Below are positions 1 to 7,368 of a stretch of 29,074 bases of DNA, one piece after another (the first letter of the stretch is position 1; every line of letters starts with the position of its first letter). The notes beneath the pieces were generated by a model that saw only the letters and a list, made by a program, of their open reading frames with translations, was not told the origin of the DNA and did not search any database. The stretch covers positions 1 to 29,074 of the forward strand of contig JBGSYN010000249.1 of the NCBI GenBank assembly GCA_041750975.1, read 5' to 3'. The stretch is from JBGSYN01 sp041750975. Lineage in GTDB: Bacteria > Pseudomonadota > Alphaproteobacteria > Geminicoccales > Geminicoccaceae. Position numbers and translations under genes: made by a program.

Positions 1-109
1 AGAATGCTAGGCGATCATTTTACCATTCCTTCGCTGCGAAGCTTTAAGAGCCCGCAGATATCATCAAAAAAATGGGCAAGGGTGATAGAATCAACATTAC
101 AAGCAGGTG
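1..109. other. Left-edge non-coding stretch next to the ATPase remnant
   Basis: No coding signal is visible here. The stretch is A/T-richer than the rest of the window and ends where homology to the ABC ATPase begins. No terminal inverted repeats or transposase fragments were seen, so the event that removed the 5' part of the gene cannot be identified from this window. Confidence 0.4.
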
Positions 110-415
110 AATGAGGCGGTCGCCATCGCCCGCGCCATCAGTTTCGAGCCCAAGGTCGTCATCCTCGACGAGCCGACCGCGAACCTCTCGGTGACGGCAA
201 CCTCGCGTCTGCTCGAGACCATGGCCGAACTCAAGGCTCAGAACGTCGCCCAGATCATTATCAGCCATCGCCTGAATGACATCTTCGAGGTCGGCGACCG
301 GGTCATGGTGTTGAAACGCGGCCGCAATGTCGGCGAGCGTCGCATCGCCGACACCAACGAGCATGAGGTGCTCGAACTCATCGTCCGTGGCGACGAGAAT
401 CTGGTCGAGGCCTGA
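110..415 (+). pseudogene. Remnant of a sugar ABC transporter ATP-binding protein (C-terminal part only)
   Basis: The roughly 100 readable codons match the C-terminal third of a carbohydrate-importer ATPase of the RbsA/FrcA type. AVAIARA is followed by the Walker B segment VVILDEPTA, the H-loop IIISHR and a trailing DRVMVLKRGR segment. In intact members AVAIARA directly follows the LSGGQ signature; here it is preceded by unrelated codons and a TAG at 86-88. Walker A, the Q-loop and the signature motif are therefore missing, and the fragment cannot be a working ATPase. Similarity starts abruptly near base 110, which suggests a deletion or rearrangement junction. The stop at 413-415 lies 3 bases from the end of the convergent RES toxin gene. 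A GTG at 107 could start translation of the fragment. Unrelated to the MalF/MalG-type permeases further along, which use a different ATPase class. Confidence 0.75.
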
Positions 416-418
416 AAA

Positions 419-901
419 CTAAGCGAAAAGGCGCTGGTCCCACCATAACGGCGTCACCAAGCCAGTCCTTATCGTTGGAAATTCCGGATGATCGGCGTTG
501 ATCAAGATGTTACGTTCAACCCGCGCCACGACCGAAGGAACGATCAGGATCAGGCTCCGCTTCTCCAGGTACCAGTCGTGGCCGAACGCTCGTGCGGTTG
601 CACTATTGGGCTCGTGCCAATCCGGCAATTGGTCCGGCGTCACGACCTCGTAGCTGACCCCTGCAGGTAGGGTAATTTCGATATAGTGCTGCCTTGTCGG
701 CAGTTTCCCGCCAAGGCGGACAAGTTTTTCGAGCATGGCGGTAGCGCAGTGCTCGGACGCATAGATTATAGAATCACCGGCTTTATGCCAGCGTGCTCCC
801 ATGTGGCGGGCGCCCTCGGCGCTAAAGATTGGGTAAATGCCCTTGGTATCGCCGATCCGATAGGCCTTGAGCGGATCGGTGAGGCGCCTGCTGGTTGTCA
901 A
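419..901 (-). CDS. RES-family toxin (NAD+-degrading toxin of a RES/Xre module)
   Basis: 160 residues, the usual size of a stand-alone RES toxin. Family hallmarks are visible: YR near the N-terminus (residues 14-15), the GARW motif (35-38), Y47 in the IIYASE segment and E58 in AMLEKLV. Characterised members degrade NAD+ and arrest growth; the arginine, tyrosine and glutamate are the residues associated with that activity, so the copy looks intact. The start codon is TTG at 901, which overlaps the TGA of the upstream antitoxin gene by three bases (TTGA). This is a classic coupling arrangement with the antitoxin translated first. The gene ends 3 bases from the convergent ABC remnant. Function is inferred from family membership; confidence in the family call is high. 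Confidence 0.9.
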   Translation of the reverse strand: MTTSRRLTDPLKAYRIGDTKGIYPIFSAEGARHMGARWHKAGDSIIYASEHCATAMLEKLVRLGGKLPTRQHYIEITLPAGVSYEVVTPDQLPDWHEPNSATARAFGHDWYLEKRSLILIVPSVVARVERNILINADHPEFPTIRTGLVTPLWWDQRLFA

Positions 902-1365
902 ACAGGGAAACCGGCCTCGGCCCCCAGGACGAGATTGAGAACGACATCAGCACCGGCCGAACCTGAGCGCGCCAATTTGAGCGGCGTCTCTCCATCAAGG
1001 AGCGAGTGGCGACGCGTCATGAACTCGCGCACGCGTGTTTCGTCGCCATGATAAACCCGACTGACCACATCGACGATTTTACTCAGTGAATAAAGCCGCT
1101 CGCTATATTGCGGAGGCAGCGGCTTGCCGTTCTTTCTCAGCCGTCGGAACGTCGCCTCCGGTATCAAGGGGCCAATAATTTCCTTGCGGCCGAACAGATC
1201 GATGAGAGGATTCGCCGAATCCGTCGGGAGACCATCACTCACGCGCCGCGCCAAGCCCAACTCATCGAATTCGTTCGGTTCGGGTAGTTCAAGAAGATGG
1301 GCGACACGAATGGACTCACTCGACGACAGTCCGCCAGGATCCGCATAGCGTTCAAGAGAATGCAT
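898..1365 (-). CDS. Xre/MbcA/ParS-type antitoxin partner of the RES toxin
   Basis: The 155-residue product has an N-terminal DNA-binding region and, from about residue 95, the C-terminal toxin-binding domain of the MbcA/ParS/Xre (DUF2384) family. That domain is recognisable from the VYHGDETRVREFMTRRH and GETPLKLARSGSAGADVV segments. Known relatives bind the RES toxin and repress their own promoter. I chose the ATG at 1365 because GAGG lies 6 bases upstream of it. An in-frame ATG at 1386 would add seven residues but has no ribosome binding site and would leave almost no leader downstream of the predicted promoter. The gene precedes the toxin and overlaps it by three bases. A palindrome at 1392-1404 is the likely autoregulatory operator. 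Confidence 0.88.
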   Translation of the reverse strand: MHSLERYADPGGLSSSESIRVAHLLELPEPNEFDELGLARRVSDGLPTDSANPLIDLFGRKEIIGPLIPEATFRRLRKNGKPLPPQYSERLYSLSKIVDVVSRVYHGDETRVREFMTRRHSLLDGETPLKLARSGSAGADVVLNLVLGAEAGFPV

Positions 1366-1391
1366 ATCCAACCTCGCAGATGTCATCTGAT

Positions 1392-1424
1392 CGCTAATTT
1401 AGCGTCAAATGGCGAAATCCGCAA
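1392..1424 (-). promoter_or_regulatory. Predicted promoter with overlapping palindromic operator for the RES/Xre module
   Basis: On the minus strand a TTGCGG -35-like element (1419-1424) and a TAAATT -10-like element (1396-1401) are spaced by 17 bases. A perfect 13-bp palindrome, CGCTAA-T-TTAGCG (1392-1404), covers the -10. Repressor binding there would block RNA polymerase, as expected for autoregulation by an Xre-type antitoxin. The -10 matches consensus at only 4 of 6 positions, so the promoter is tentative. The palindrome itself is directly visible. Confidence 0.5.
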
Positions 1425-1433
1425 TGTTCCGGG

Positions 1434-2633
1434 TCAAAAGAACGCCTGGATGCCGGTTTGGGCGCGGCCGAGGATAAGGGCGTGGATGTCTTCCGTGCCC
1501 TCATAGGTGTTGACCGCCTCGAGGTTCAGCATGTGGCGGATCACGTGATATTCGTCGGCGATGCCGTTGCCGCCGTGAATGTCCCGCGCCATCCGCGCGA
1601 CGGCCAAGGCCTTCATGCAATTGTTGCGCTTCATCATCGAGATCATTTCGGGTGCCGCCTCGCCCGCATCCATCAGCCGGCCGAGGCGCAGCGCACCCTC
1701 GAGCCCGAGCGAGATATCGGTCTGCATATCGGCGAGCTTTTTTTGGATGAGCTGGTTGGCGGCCAGCGGCCGGCCGAATTGTTTTCGCTCCAGCGCATAA
1801 TTGCGGGCGGCGTGCCAGCAGAACTCGGCCGCCCCCATCGTTCCCCAGGAAATGCCGTAGCGGGCCCGGTTGAGGCAGCCGAACGGACCCTTGAGACCCT
1901 TGGCGCCCGGCAGGCGGTTGGCCTCCGGAACGAACACGTCATCCATGACGATCTCGCCCGTGATCGAGGCGCGGAGCGCGAATTTGCCCTCGATCTTTGG
2001 GGCGCTGAGGCCTTGCGTGTCGCGCTCGAGGACGAAGCCGCCGATCACGCCCTCGTCGTCCTTGGCCCAGACCACGAAAAGATCGGCGATGGGGGAATTG
2101 GAGATCCACATCTTCGAGCCCGTGAGGCGATAGCCGCCATCGACGCGCCGCGCCCGTGTCGCCATGTTCTGGGGATCGGAGCCATGATCCGGCTCGGTCA
2201 GGCCGAAGCAGCCGATCATCCGCCCGGCGGCGAGTTCCGGCAGATATTTCAGGCGCATCGCCTCGTCGCCATAGGCGAGGATCGGATACATCACGAGCGA
2301 CGACTGGACGCTCATCACCGAGCGGTACCCACTGTCGACCCGTTCGATCTCGCGCGCGATCAGGCCGTAGGCGACATAGGACGCGCCGGCGCCGCCATAG
2401 GCTTCGGGAACCGTCACGCCCAAGAGGCCGAGCGCTCCCATCTCGCCGATGATCGAGGGATCGAACTTTTCGTGGCGGTTGGCCTCGAGTATGCGCGGCA
2501 TCAGCTCGCCCTGCGCATAGTCGCGGGCGGTAGCCTGGACCAGCCGCTCATCCTCTTCGAGCTGGCTCTCGAGCCGCAGCGGGTCGAGCCAATCGAAACT
2601 GCCCATGCGATCTTGATGTTCGGGACTGGTCAT
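1434..2633 (-). CDS. gcdH: Glutaryl-CoA dehydrogenase (acyl-CoA dehydrogenase family)
   Basis: A 399-residue flavoprotein that converts glutaryl-CoA to crotonyl-CoA plus CO2 in lysine, tryptophan and aromatic-acid breakdown. It has full acyl-CoA dehydrogenase architecture: FGLTEPDHGSDP (residues 143-154) and KMWISNS (174-180) in the middle beta domain, RKQFGRPL (283-290), and the catalytic-base motif TYEGTEDIHALILGRAQTG with E378. The SGYRS segment around R104 corresponds to the substrate-carboxylate-binding arginine typical of glutaryl-CoA dehydrogenases and separates it from ordinary short-chain enzymes. The C-terminus (GIQAFF) is also typical. Transcribed away from the choline operon, with 166 bases between the start codons. 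No CoA-transferase or partner gene lies next to it, so it appears to be a single-gene unit. Confidence 0.93.
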   Translation of the reverse strand: MTSPEHQDRMGSFDWLDPLRLESQLEEDERLVQATARDYAQGELMPRILEANRHEKFDPSIIGEMGALGLLGVTVPEAYGGAGASYVAYGLIAREIERVDSGYRSVMSVQSSLVMYPILAYGDEAMRLKYLPELAAGRMIGCFGLTEPDHGSDPQNMATRARRVDGGYRLTGSKMWISNSPIADLFVVWAKDDEGVIGGFVLERDTQGLSAPKIEGKFALRASITGEIVMDDVFVPEANRLPGAKGLKGPFGCLNRARYGISWGTMGAAEFCWHAARNYALERKQFGRPLAANQLIQKKLADMQTDISLGLEGALRLGRLMDAGEAAPEMISMMKRNNCMKALAVARMARDIHGGNGIADEYHVIRHMLNLEAVNTYEGTEDIHALILGRAQTGIQAFF

Positions 2634-2799
2634 CGTTGCAAATCCCTGAATCTCACAATTGATCTGTCACTATCCTGAGGTAGCGTTCGGCACACCCGTT
2701 CGCCAGAGCGGTCACAACCGAGACCCATTTGACAAGGTGGGGGCCGGGCGGCAGAACTGGGTCATAGGTAGGCACGAATTCCCGATAGAGGAGGTGAGC
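2634..2799. promoter_or_regulatory. Divergent intergenic region between gcdH and choX
   Basis: These 166 bases separate two divergent transcripts and must hold both promoters. The only strong sign is a perfect TTGACA at 2729-2734 on the plus strand, but no convincing -10 follows at 16-18 bases. A purine-rich ribosome binding site (GAGGAGG, near 2788-2794) precedes choX. No clear BetI-type operator was recognised by eye. Confidence 0.35.
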
Positions 2800-3771
2800 A
2801 TGGCACACCAGAGAACCGCATCCCTGGCATTGACACTGACGGCGATGGGGGCGGCGATGGCGGCAACAATGGCGGCAGGGGCGGCGCTGGCGGCTGAGCC
2901 CGAGAGCTGTGCTACCGTACGATTTTCCGACGTCGGCTGGACCGATATCACGGCGACCACGGCCCTGACGACAACCGTGCTCGAGGGCCTCGGCTATGAA
3001 ACCGACATCAAGATCCTGTCGGTGCCGGTGACCTATACCTCCCTCGCCAATGGCGATATCGACATTTTCCTCGGCAATTGGATGCCGACCATGGAAGGCG
3101 ACATCGCGCCCTATCGCGAGGCCGGCACCGTCGAGAGTTTGGGCGCCAATCTCGAGAATGCCAAATACACGCTCGCGGTCAACCAGTCGCTGCACGACGC
3201 AGGCCTCGAGGACTTCGGCGATATCGCCGCCTTCAAGGAACAGCTCGACTTCAAGATCTATGGCATCGAGCCGGGCAATGACGGCAACCGGCTCATTCTC
3301 GACATGATCGACGCCGACGCCTTCGATCTCGGCGGCTTCGAACTGGTCGAGAGTTCCGAGCAGGGCATGCTGGCCCAAGCCGAGCGTGCGGCACGACGCG
3401 GCGAGGGCATCGTCTTTCTCGGCTGGGAACCGCACCCGATGAACGCCAATCTCGAGATGGCCTACCTTACCGGCGGCGATGATTTCTTCGGCCCCAATCT
3501 CGGGGGTGCTACGGTCTACACCAACACCCGCGCCGGCTATGTCGAAGAATGTGCCAATGTCGGAGCCCTGCTCAACAATCTGACCTTCACGCTGGCCATG
3601 GAAAACGAGGTGATGGGTGCCATCCTCAATGATGGCGAGGACCCGGCCGACGCCGCGGCAGCATGGCTCGTAGCCAATCCCGAGGTGCTGCCAGCGTGGC
3701 TTGAGGGGGTAACGACTTATGAGGGCGGCGACGGGCCGGCCGCGGTGCGCGATAGCCTCGGCCTTTCATGA
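2800..3771 (+). CDS. choX: Choline ABC transporter, periplasmic substrate-binding protein
   Basis: A 323-residue exported binding protein of the ProX/ChoX family. An Ala/Met-rich signal peptide covers about residues 1-32 and ends ALAAEP. The mature protein starts with the choline-specific signature VRFSDVGWTDITATTAL, followed by DIFLGNWMPTMEGDI and IVFLGWEPHPMN, which carry the aromatic residues that cage the quaternary ammonium group in this fold. The ATG at 2800 was chosen because GAGGAGG stands a few bases upstream and the signal peptide starts there. An in-frame ATG at 2659 would add 47 residues with no signal character. First gene of choX-choW-choV-betA. The neighbouring choline dehydrogenase supports choline rather than glycine betaine as substrate. 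Confidence 0.93.
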   Translation: MAHQRTASLALTLTAMGAAMAATMAAGAALAAEPESCATVRFSDVGWTDITATTALTTTVLEGLGYETDIKILSVPVTYTSLANGDIDIFLGNWMPTMEGDIAPYREAGTVESLGANLENAKYTLAVNQSLHDAGLEDFGDIAAFKEQLDFKIYGIEPGNDGNRLILDMIDADAFDLGGFELVESSEQGMLAQAERAARRGEGIVFLGWEPHPMNANLEMAYLTGGDDFFGPNLGGATVYTNTRAGYVEECANVGALLNNLTFTLAMENEVMGAILNDGEDPADAAAAWLVANPEVLPAWLEGVTTYEGGDGPAAVRDSLGLS

Positions 3772-3807
3772 ATGAATCCATAGCCACCGGCGCCATAACC
3801 TTAGTCG

Positions 3808-4641
3808 ATGGAGTGGCTGCAGAATCATAAGATCCCGATCGGTGACTGGGCTGCGGCCTTTGTCGACTGGCTAACTGCCAACGCTGCATGGTTCTTCGAC
3901 GGTCTTTCGCTCGGGCTTGAAACGGCGATCGAGGCCTTGCTCTGGCTGCTGCAGACGCCGTCGCCGCTGGTGATGGTGGCACTCGTCACCGGGCTTGCCT
4001 GGTGGTTGCGGCGCTCGGTCGGGTTTTCCCTGTTCGTCCTCTTCGGCCTGCTTTTGATCATTAATCAGGGCTATTGGGAGGAAACCACCGAGACCCTGGC
4101 CCTGGTGCTGGCCGCCACCTTCGTCTGCATGGGGCTGGGTGTGCCGGTTGGCATCATGGCGGCGAGGCGGCCCTGGCTCTTCACGGTGCTGCGGCCGGTT
4201 TTGGATCTGATGCAGACCATCCCGACCTTCGTCTATCTGATCCCGGCCCTGATCCTCTTCGGGCTGGGCATGGTGCCTGGCCTGATCGCCACTGTGATCT
4301 TCGCCATTCCGGCCCCCATTCGCCTGACCCATCTGGGCATCACCTCGACGCCCAAGCCGCTGCTCGAAGCGGGCGAGGCCTTTGGCGCCTCCGCCGGCCA
4401 GCTCCTGTGGAAGGTGCAGCTGCCCTACGCGATGCCCCAGATCATGGCGGGCCTGACCCAGACCATCATGCTTTCGCTCTCGATGGTGGTGATTGCAGCG
4501 CTCGTCGGCGCCGACGGCCTGGGTGTGCCGACGCTCCGGGCGCTCAATACCGTCGATATCGGCCAGGGCTTTGAGGTCGGCATCGCCATCGTCCTGATCG
4601 CGATCATTCTCGACCGGCTGTTTCGCCGGCAGGAAGGTTAG
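3808..4641 (+). CDS. choW: Choline ABC transporter, inner-membrane permease
   Basis: A 277-residue permease of the ProW/ChoW family with several hydrophobic segments (among them about residues 54-66, 71-86, 98-118, 130-170 and 252-268). The cytoplasmic coupling (EAA-type) loop reads LLEAGEAFGASAGQLLWKVQLP, where the ATPase docks. The NAAWFFDGLSLGLETAIEALLWLL segment near the N-terminus is typical of ChoW. It lies 36 bases after choX and its stop is 3 bases before the choV start, so the three subunits are probably made from one transcript. The ribosome binding site before the ATG at 3808 is weak. Confidence 0.92.
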   Translation: MEWLQNHKIPIGDWAAAFVDWLTANAAWFFDGLSLGLETAIEALLWLLQTPSPLVMVALVTGLAWWLRRSVGFSLFVLFGLLLIINQGYWEETTETLALVLAATFVCMGLGVPVGIMAARRPWLFTVLRPVLDLMQTIPTFVYLIPALILFGLGMVPGLIATVIFAIPAPIRLTHLGITSTPKPLLEAGEAFGASAGQLLWKVQLPYAMPQIMAGLTQTIMLSLSMVVIAALVGADGLGVPTLRALNTVDIGQGFEVGIAIVLIAIILDRLFRRQEG

Positions 4642-4644
4642 CCC

Positions 4645-5679
4645 TTGGCCGAGACCATGGTGACCTTCGATCGGGTGAGCATCGTCTTCGGCGACCATCC
4701 CGAGCGTGCCCTGCCCTTGATGGACCAAGGCCGATCGCGCGACGAGATCCAGGCTTCGACCGGGCAGATCCTGGGCGTGCATGATTGCTCGCTCAAGGTC
4801 GGCGAGGGCGAGATCGTCGTCCTGATGGGGCTTTCGGGCTCGGGCAAATCGACCCTGCTGCGTGCCGTCAACGGGCTCAATCGGGTGACCCGGGGAAGCC
4901 TGACAGTCGCCAGCGGCCAGGGACCGGTCGATGTCACCAGGATCGACAACCGGGCGCTCCGGCGACTGCGGCTCGAGCGCGTAGCGATGGTGTTTCAGCA
5001 ATTCGCCCTGTTGCCCTGGCGCAGCGTCACCGAAAATGTCGGCTTCGGCCTCGAGCTTGCCGGGATCAGTGCAGCCGAACGTCAGCGCCGCGCCATGGAG
5101 CAACTCGAGTTGGTCAAGCTTGAAGCCTGGGCCGACCGCAAGGTGCACGAGCTTTCGGGCGGCATGCAGCAGCGCGTCGGCCTCGCCCGTGCTTTCGCCA
5201 CCGGTGCGCCGATCCTCTTGATGGATGAGCCCTTCTCGGCCCTCGATCCGCTGATCCGCAACCGTCTGCAGGATGAGCTTCTGGAACTGCAGGAGAGCCT
5301 GCGGTGCACGATCATCTTCGTCAGTCACGATCTCGACGAGGCGCTGAAACTCGGCAATCGCATCGCGATCATGGAAGACGGCAGGATCGTCCAGCTCGAT
5401 ACGCCGCAAAACATCGTGCTGCATCCGGCGACCGACTATGTCGGCGATTTCGTCGCCCATATGAACCCGCTCAACGTGCTGCGCGCGGCCGAGGTGATGC
5501 AGCCCTTGCCCGCTGAGGGGCTCGACGCCGGTACGCGGATGGTCGATGCAACCATGCCCCTTAACGAGCTGATCCGGCTTCAGCTCGACGATCCGGCACC
5601 CTTTGCCGTGACCGAGGCAGGCCGGCCGATCGGCCTGATAGACGGCGCGGGCATCCTCAAATCGCTGCTTCGCGCGTAA
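4645..5679 (+). CDS. choV: Choline ABC transporter, ATP-binding subunit
   Basis: A 344-residue ATPase of the ProV/ChoV family that powers choline import with ChoX and ChoW. Walker A is GLSGSGKST (residues 62-70), the Q-loop lies in MVFQQFALLPWRSV, the signature is LSGGMQQ (about 170-176), Walker B is ILLMDEP (about 190-196), and the H-loop is in FVSHDLDEAL. The long N-terminal insertion before Walker A (ERALPLMDQGRSRDEI) is characteristic of the choline/betaine group. The C-terminal part (about 275-344) resembles one CBS-like regulatory segment and is shorter than the paired CBS domains of ProV. I chose TTG at 4645 because AGGAAGG lies 7 bases upstream. The ATG at 4657 would be too far from it. 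Confidence 0.92.
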   Translation: MAETMVTFDRVSIVFGDHPERALPLMDQGRSRDEIQASTGQILGVHDCSLKVGEGEIVVLMGLSGSGKSTLLRAVNGLNRVTRGSLTVASGQGPVDVTRIDNRALRRLRLERVAMVFQQFALLPWRSVTENVGFGLELAGISAAERQRRAMEQLELVKLEAWADRKVHELSGGMQQRVGLARAFATGAPILLMDEPFSALDPLIRNRLQDELLELQESLRCTIIFVSHDLDEALKLGNRIAIMEDGRIVQLDTPQNIVLHPATDYVGDFVAHMNPLNVLRAAEVMQPLPAEGLDAGTRMVDATMPLNELIRLQLDDPAPFAVTEAGRPIGLIDGAGILKSLLRA

Positions 5680-5686
5680 TCGGTCG

Positions 5687-7348
5687 ATGCAGGCCGATTA
5701 CGTCATCATCGGGGCCGGGTCCGCAGGGTGCGCCCTGGCGGCACGGCTTTCCGAAGATGGCAGGCACAAGGTGCTGGTGTTGGAGCATGGCGGCTCGGAC
5801 AGAAGCCCGCTGATCCGGATGCCCGGCGCTCTCAGCCTGCCGATGTCGATGGCGCGCTACGATTGGGGCTTCGAGACCGAGCCCGAACCGCATCTGGGCG
5901 GCAGGCGTCTCGCCTGCCCCCGCGGCAAGGTCATCGGCGGCTCCTCCTCGATCAACGGCATGGTCTATGTCCGCGGCCATGCCGGCGATTACGATCATTG
6001 GGCCGAAAGCGGCGCCGCGGGCTGGGCCTATGCCGATGTCCTGCCCTATTTCCAGCGCCTCGAGGACTGGCACGATTGCGGTCATGGCGGCGATCCGGCC
6101 TGGCGGGGCAAGGGCGGGCCCCTGCACGTCACCCGGGGCCGCCGCGCCAACCCGCTTTTCCACGCTTTTGTCGAGGCGGGCCGCGAGGCCGGGTTCGAGC
6201 TGACCGACGACTACAATGGCGAGAAGCAGGAAGGCTTCGGGCCGATGGAGCAGACCGTCTGGCGCGGCCAGCGCTGGTCCGCGGCCGATGCCTATCTGAA
6301 GCCCTCGCTGCGCCGCCCGAACGTCGAACTGCGCCGGTGCTTCGTGCGCCGGATCGAGTTCGACGATCGCCGTGCCGTCGGGGTCGAGATCGAGCGTGCA
6401 GGGCGGATCGAAACCCTGCGGGCGTCGGCGGAGATCATTCTTGCGGCTTCCGCAATCAATTCGCCGAAAATTTTGATGCTGTCGGGGATCGGTGGTGCTG
6501 CGGATTTAACGGCTCAAGGGATCGATGTCTTAGTGGATCGCGCTGGTGTCGGCCACAATTTGCAGGACCATCTGGAACTCTACATCCAGCAGGCCTGCAC
6601 CCAGTCCATCACGCTTTACAAGTATTGGAACCTCTGGGGCAAAGCCTGGGTCGGCGCCCGTTGGTTGCTGACCCGGCGTGGTCCGGGGGCTTCCAATCAG
6701 TTCGAGAGTGCCGCGTTCGTGCGCTCCAGGGCGGGTGTCCGCTATCCCGATATCCAGTATCACTTCCTGCCGATCGCCGTGCGCTATGATGGCAAAGCCG
6801 CCGCCGAAGGCCACGGCTTCCAGGCCCATGTGGGGCCGATGCGCTCGATGTCGCGCGGCGCGGTAAGCCTGCGCTCGGCCGATCCGAAAGAGCCTCCGCG
6901 AATTCGCTTCAACTATATGAGCGAAGAGCAGGACTGGGTGGATTTTCGCCGCTGCATCCGCCTGACGCGCGAGATTTTCGCCCAAACTTCCTTCGCTCCC
7001 TATCGTGGCCGCGAGATCCAGCCCGGCAGTCACGTCCAGAGCGATCAGGAGCTCGACGGTTTCATCCGCGAGCATGTCGAGAGTGCGTATCATCCCTGCG
7101 GCACCTGCCGCATGGGAAATGCCGACGATCCGATGACGGTGGTCGACCCCGAGTGCCGCGTCGTCGGTGTCGAACGCTTGCGGGTGGCCGACAGCTCGAT
7201 CTTTCCTCGCATCACAAATGGCAACCTCAATGGCCCGACGATCATGGTCGGCGAGAAAGCCGCCGACCTCATTCTTGGCCGTTCGCCCTTGCCGCGCGCC
7301 AATCTCGAGCCCTGGATCAATCCGCGCTGGCAAGATGCAGACCGCTAG
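5687..7348 (+). CDS. betA: Choline dehydrogenase (FAD-dependent GMC oxidoreductase)
   Basis: A 553-residue enzyme that oxidises choline to betaine aldehyde, the step after uptake by ChoXWV. The N-terminal FAD-binding motif GAGSAG lies at residues 9-14. The GMC signature covers GKVIGGSSSINGMVYVRGH, and the catalytic histidine is H469 in YHPCGTCRMG. The paired downstream motif is NGNLNGPTIMVGEKAAD. The ITLYKYWNLWGK and GPGASNQFESAAFVRS segments are typical of BetA rather than other GMC enzymes. It starts 7 bases after choV, so it is in the same operon. No betaine aldehyde dehydrogenase (betB) or betI regulator is in the window. The second oxidation must be encoded elsewhere, or be done by BetA itself, which some family members can do. 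Confidence 0.93.
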   Translation: MQADYVIIGAGSAGCALAARLSEDGRHKVLVLEHGGSDRSPLIRMPGALSLPMSMARYDWGFETEPEPHLGGRRLACPRGKVIGGSSSINGMVYVRGHAGDYDHWAESGAAGWAYADVLPYFQRLEDWHDCGHGGDPAWRGKGGPLHVTRGRRANPLFHAFVEAGREAGFELTDDYNGEKQEGFGPMEQTVWRGQRWSAADAYLKPSLRRPNVELRRCFVRRIEFDDRRAVGVEIERAGRIETLRASAEIILAASAINSPKILMLSGIGGAADLTAQGIDVLVDRAGVGHNLQDHLELYIQQACTQSITLYKYWNLWGKAWVGARWLLTRRGPGASNQFESAAFVRSRAGVRYPDIQYHFLPIAVRYDGKAAAEGHGFQAHVGPMRSMSRGAVSLRSADPKEPPRIRFNYMSEEQDWVDFRRCIRLTREIFAQTSFAPYRGREIQPGSHVQSDQELDGFIREHVESAYHPCGTCRMGNADDPMTVVDPECRVVGVERLRVADSSIFPRITNGNLNGPTIMVGEKAADLILGRSPLPRANLEPWINPRWQDADR

Positions 7349-7368
7349 CGCTACACCTTGAAAGCATC

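Noticed and set aside
1458..2678. A 406-codon plus-strand frame opposite gcdH
   Set aside because: The opposite strand encodes a complete acyl-CoA dehydrogenase with all catalytic motifs; the plus-strand product has no recognisable domain.
2729..2757. TTGACA as a sigma-70 promoter for choX
   Set aside because: The -35 is perfect, but no TATAAT-like hexamer lies at 16-18 bases, so I did not call it as a promoter.
3871..5460. A 529-codon open frame on the minus strand across choW and choV
   Set aside because: It is antisense to two clear transporter genes, is full of His/Asp/Gln/Arg low-complexity sequence typical of high-GC shadow frames, and shows no domain.
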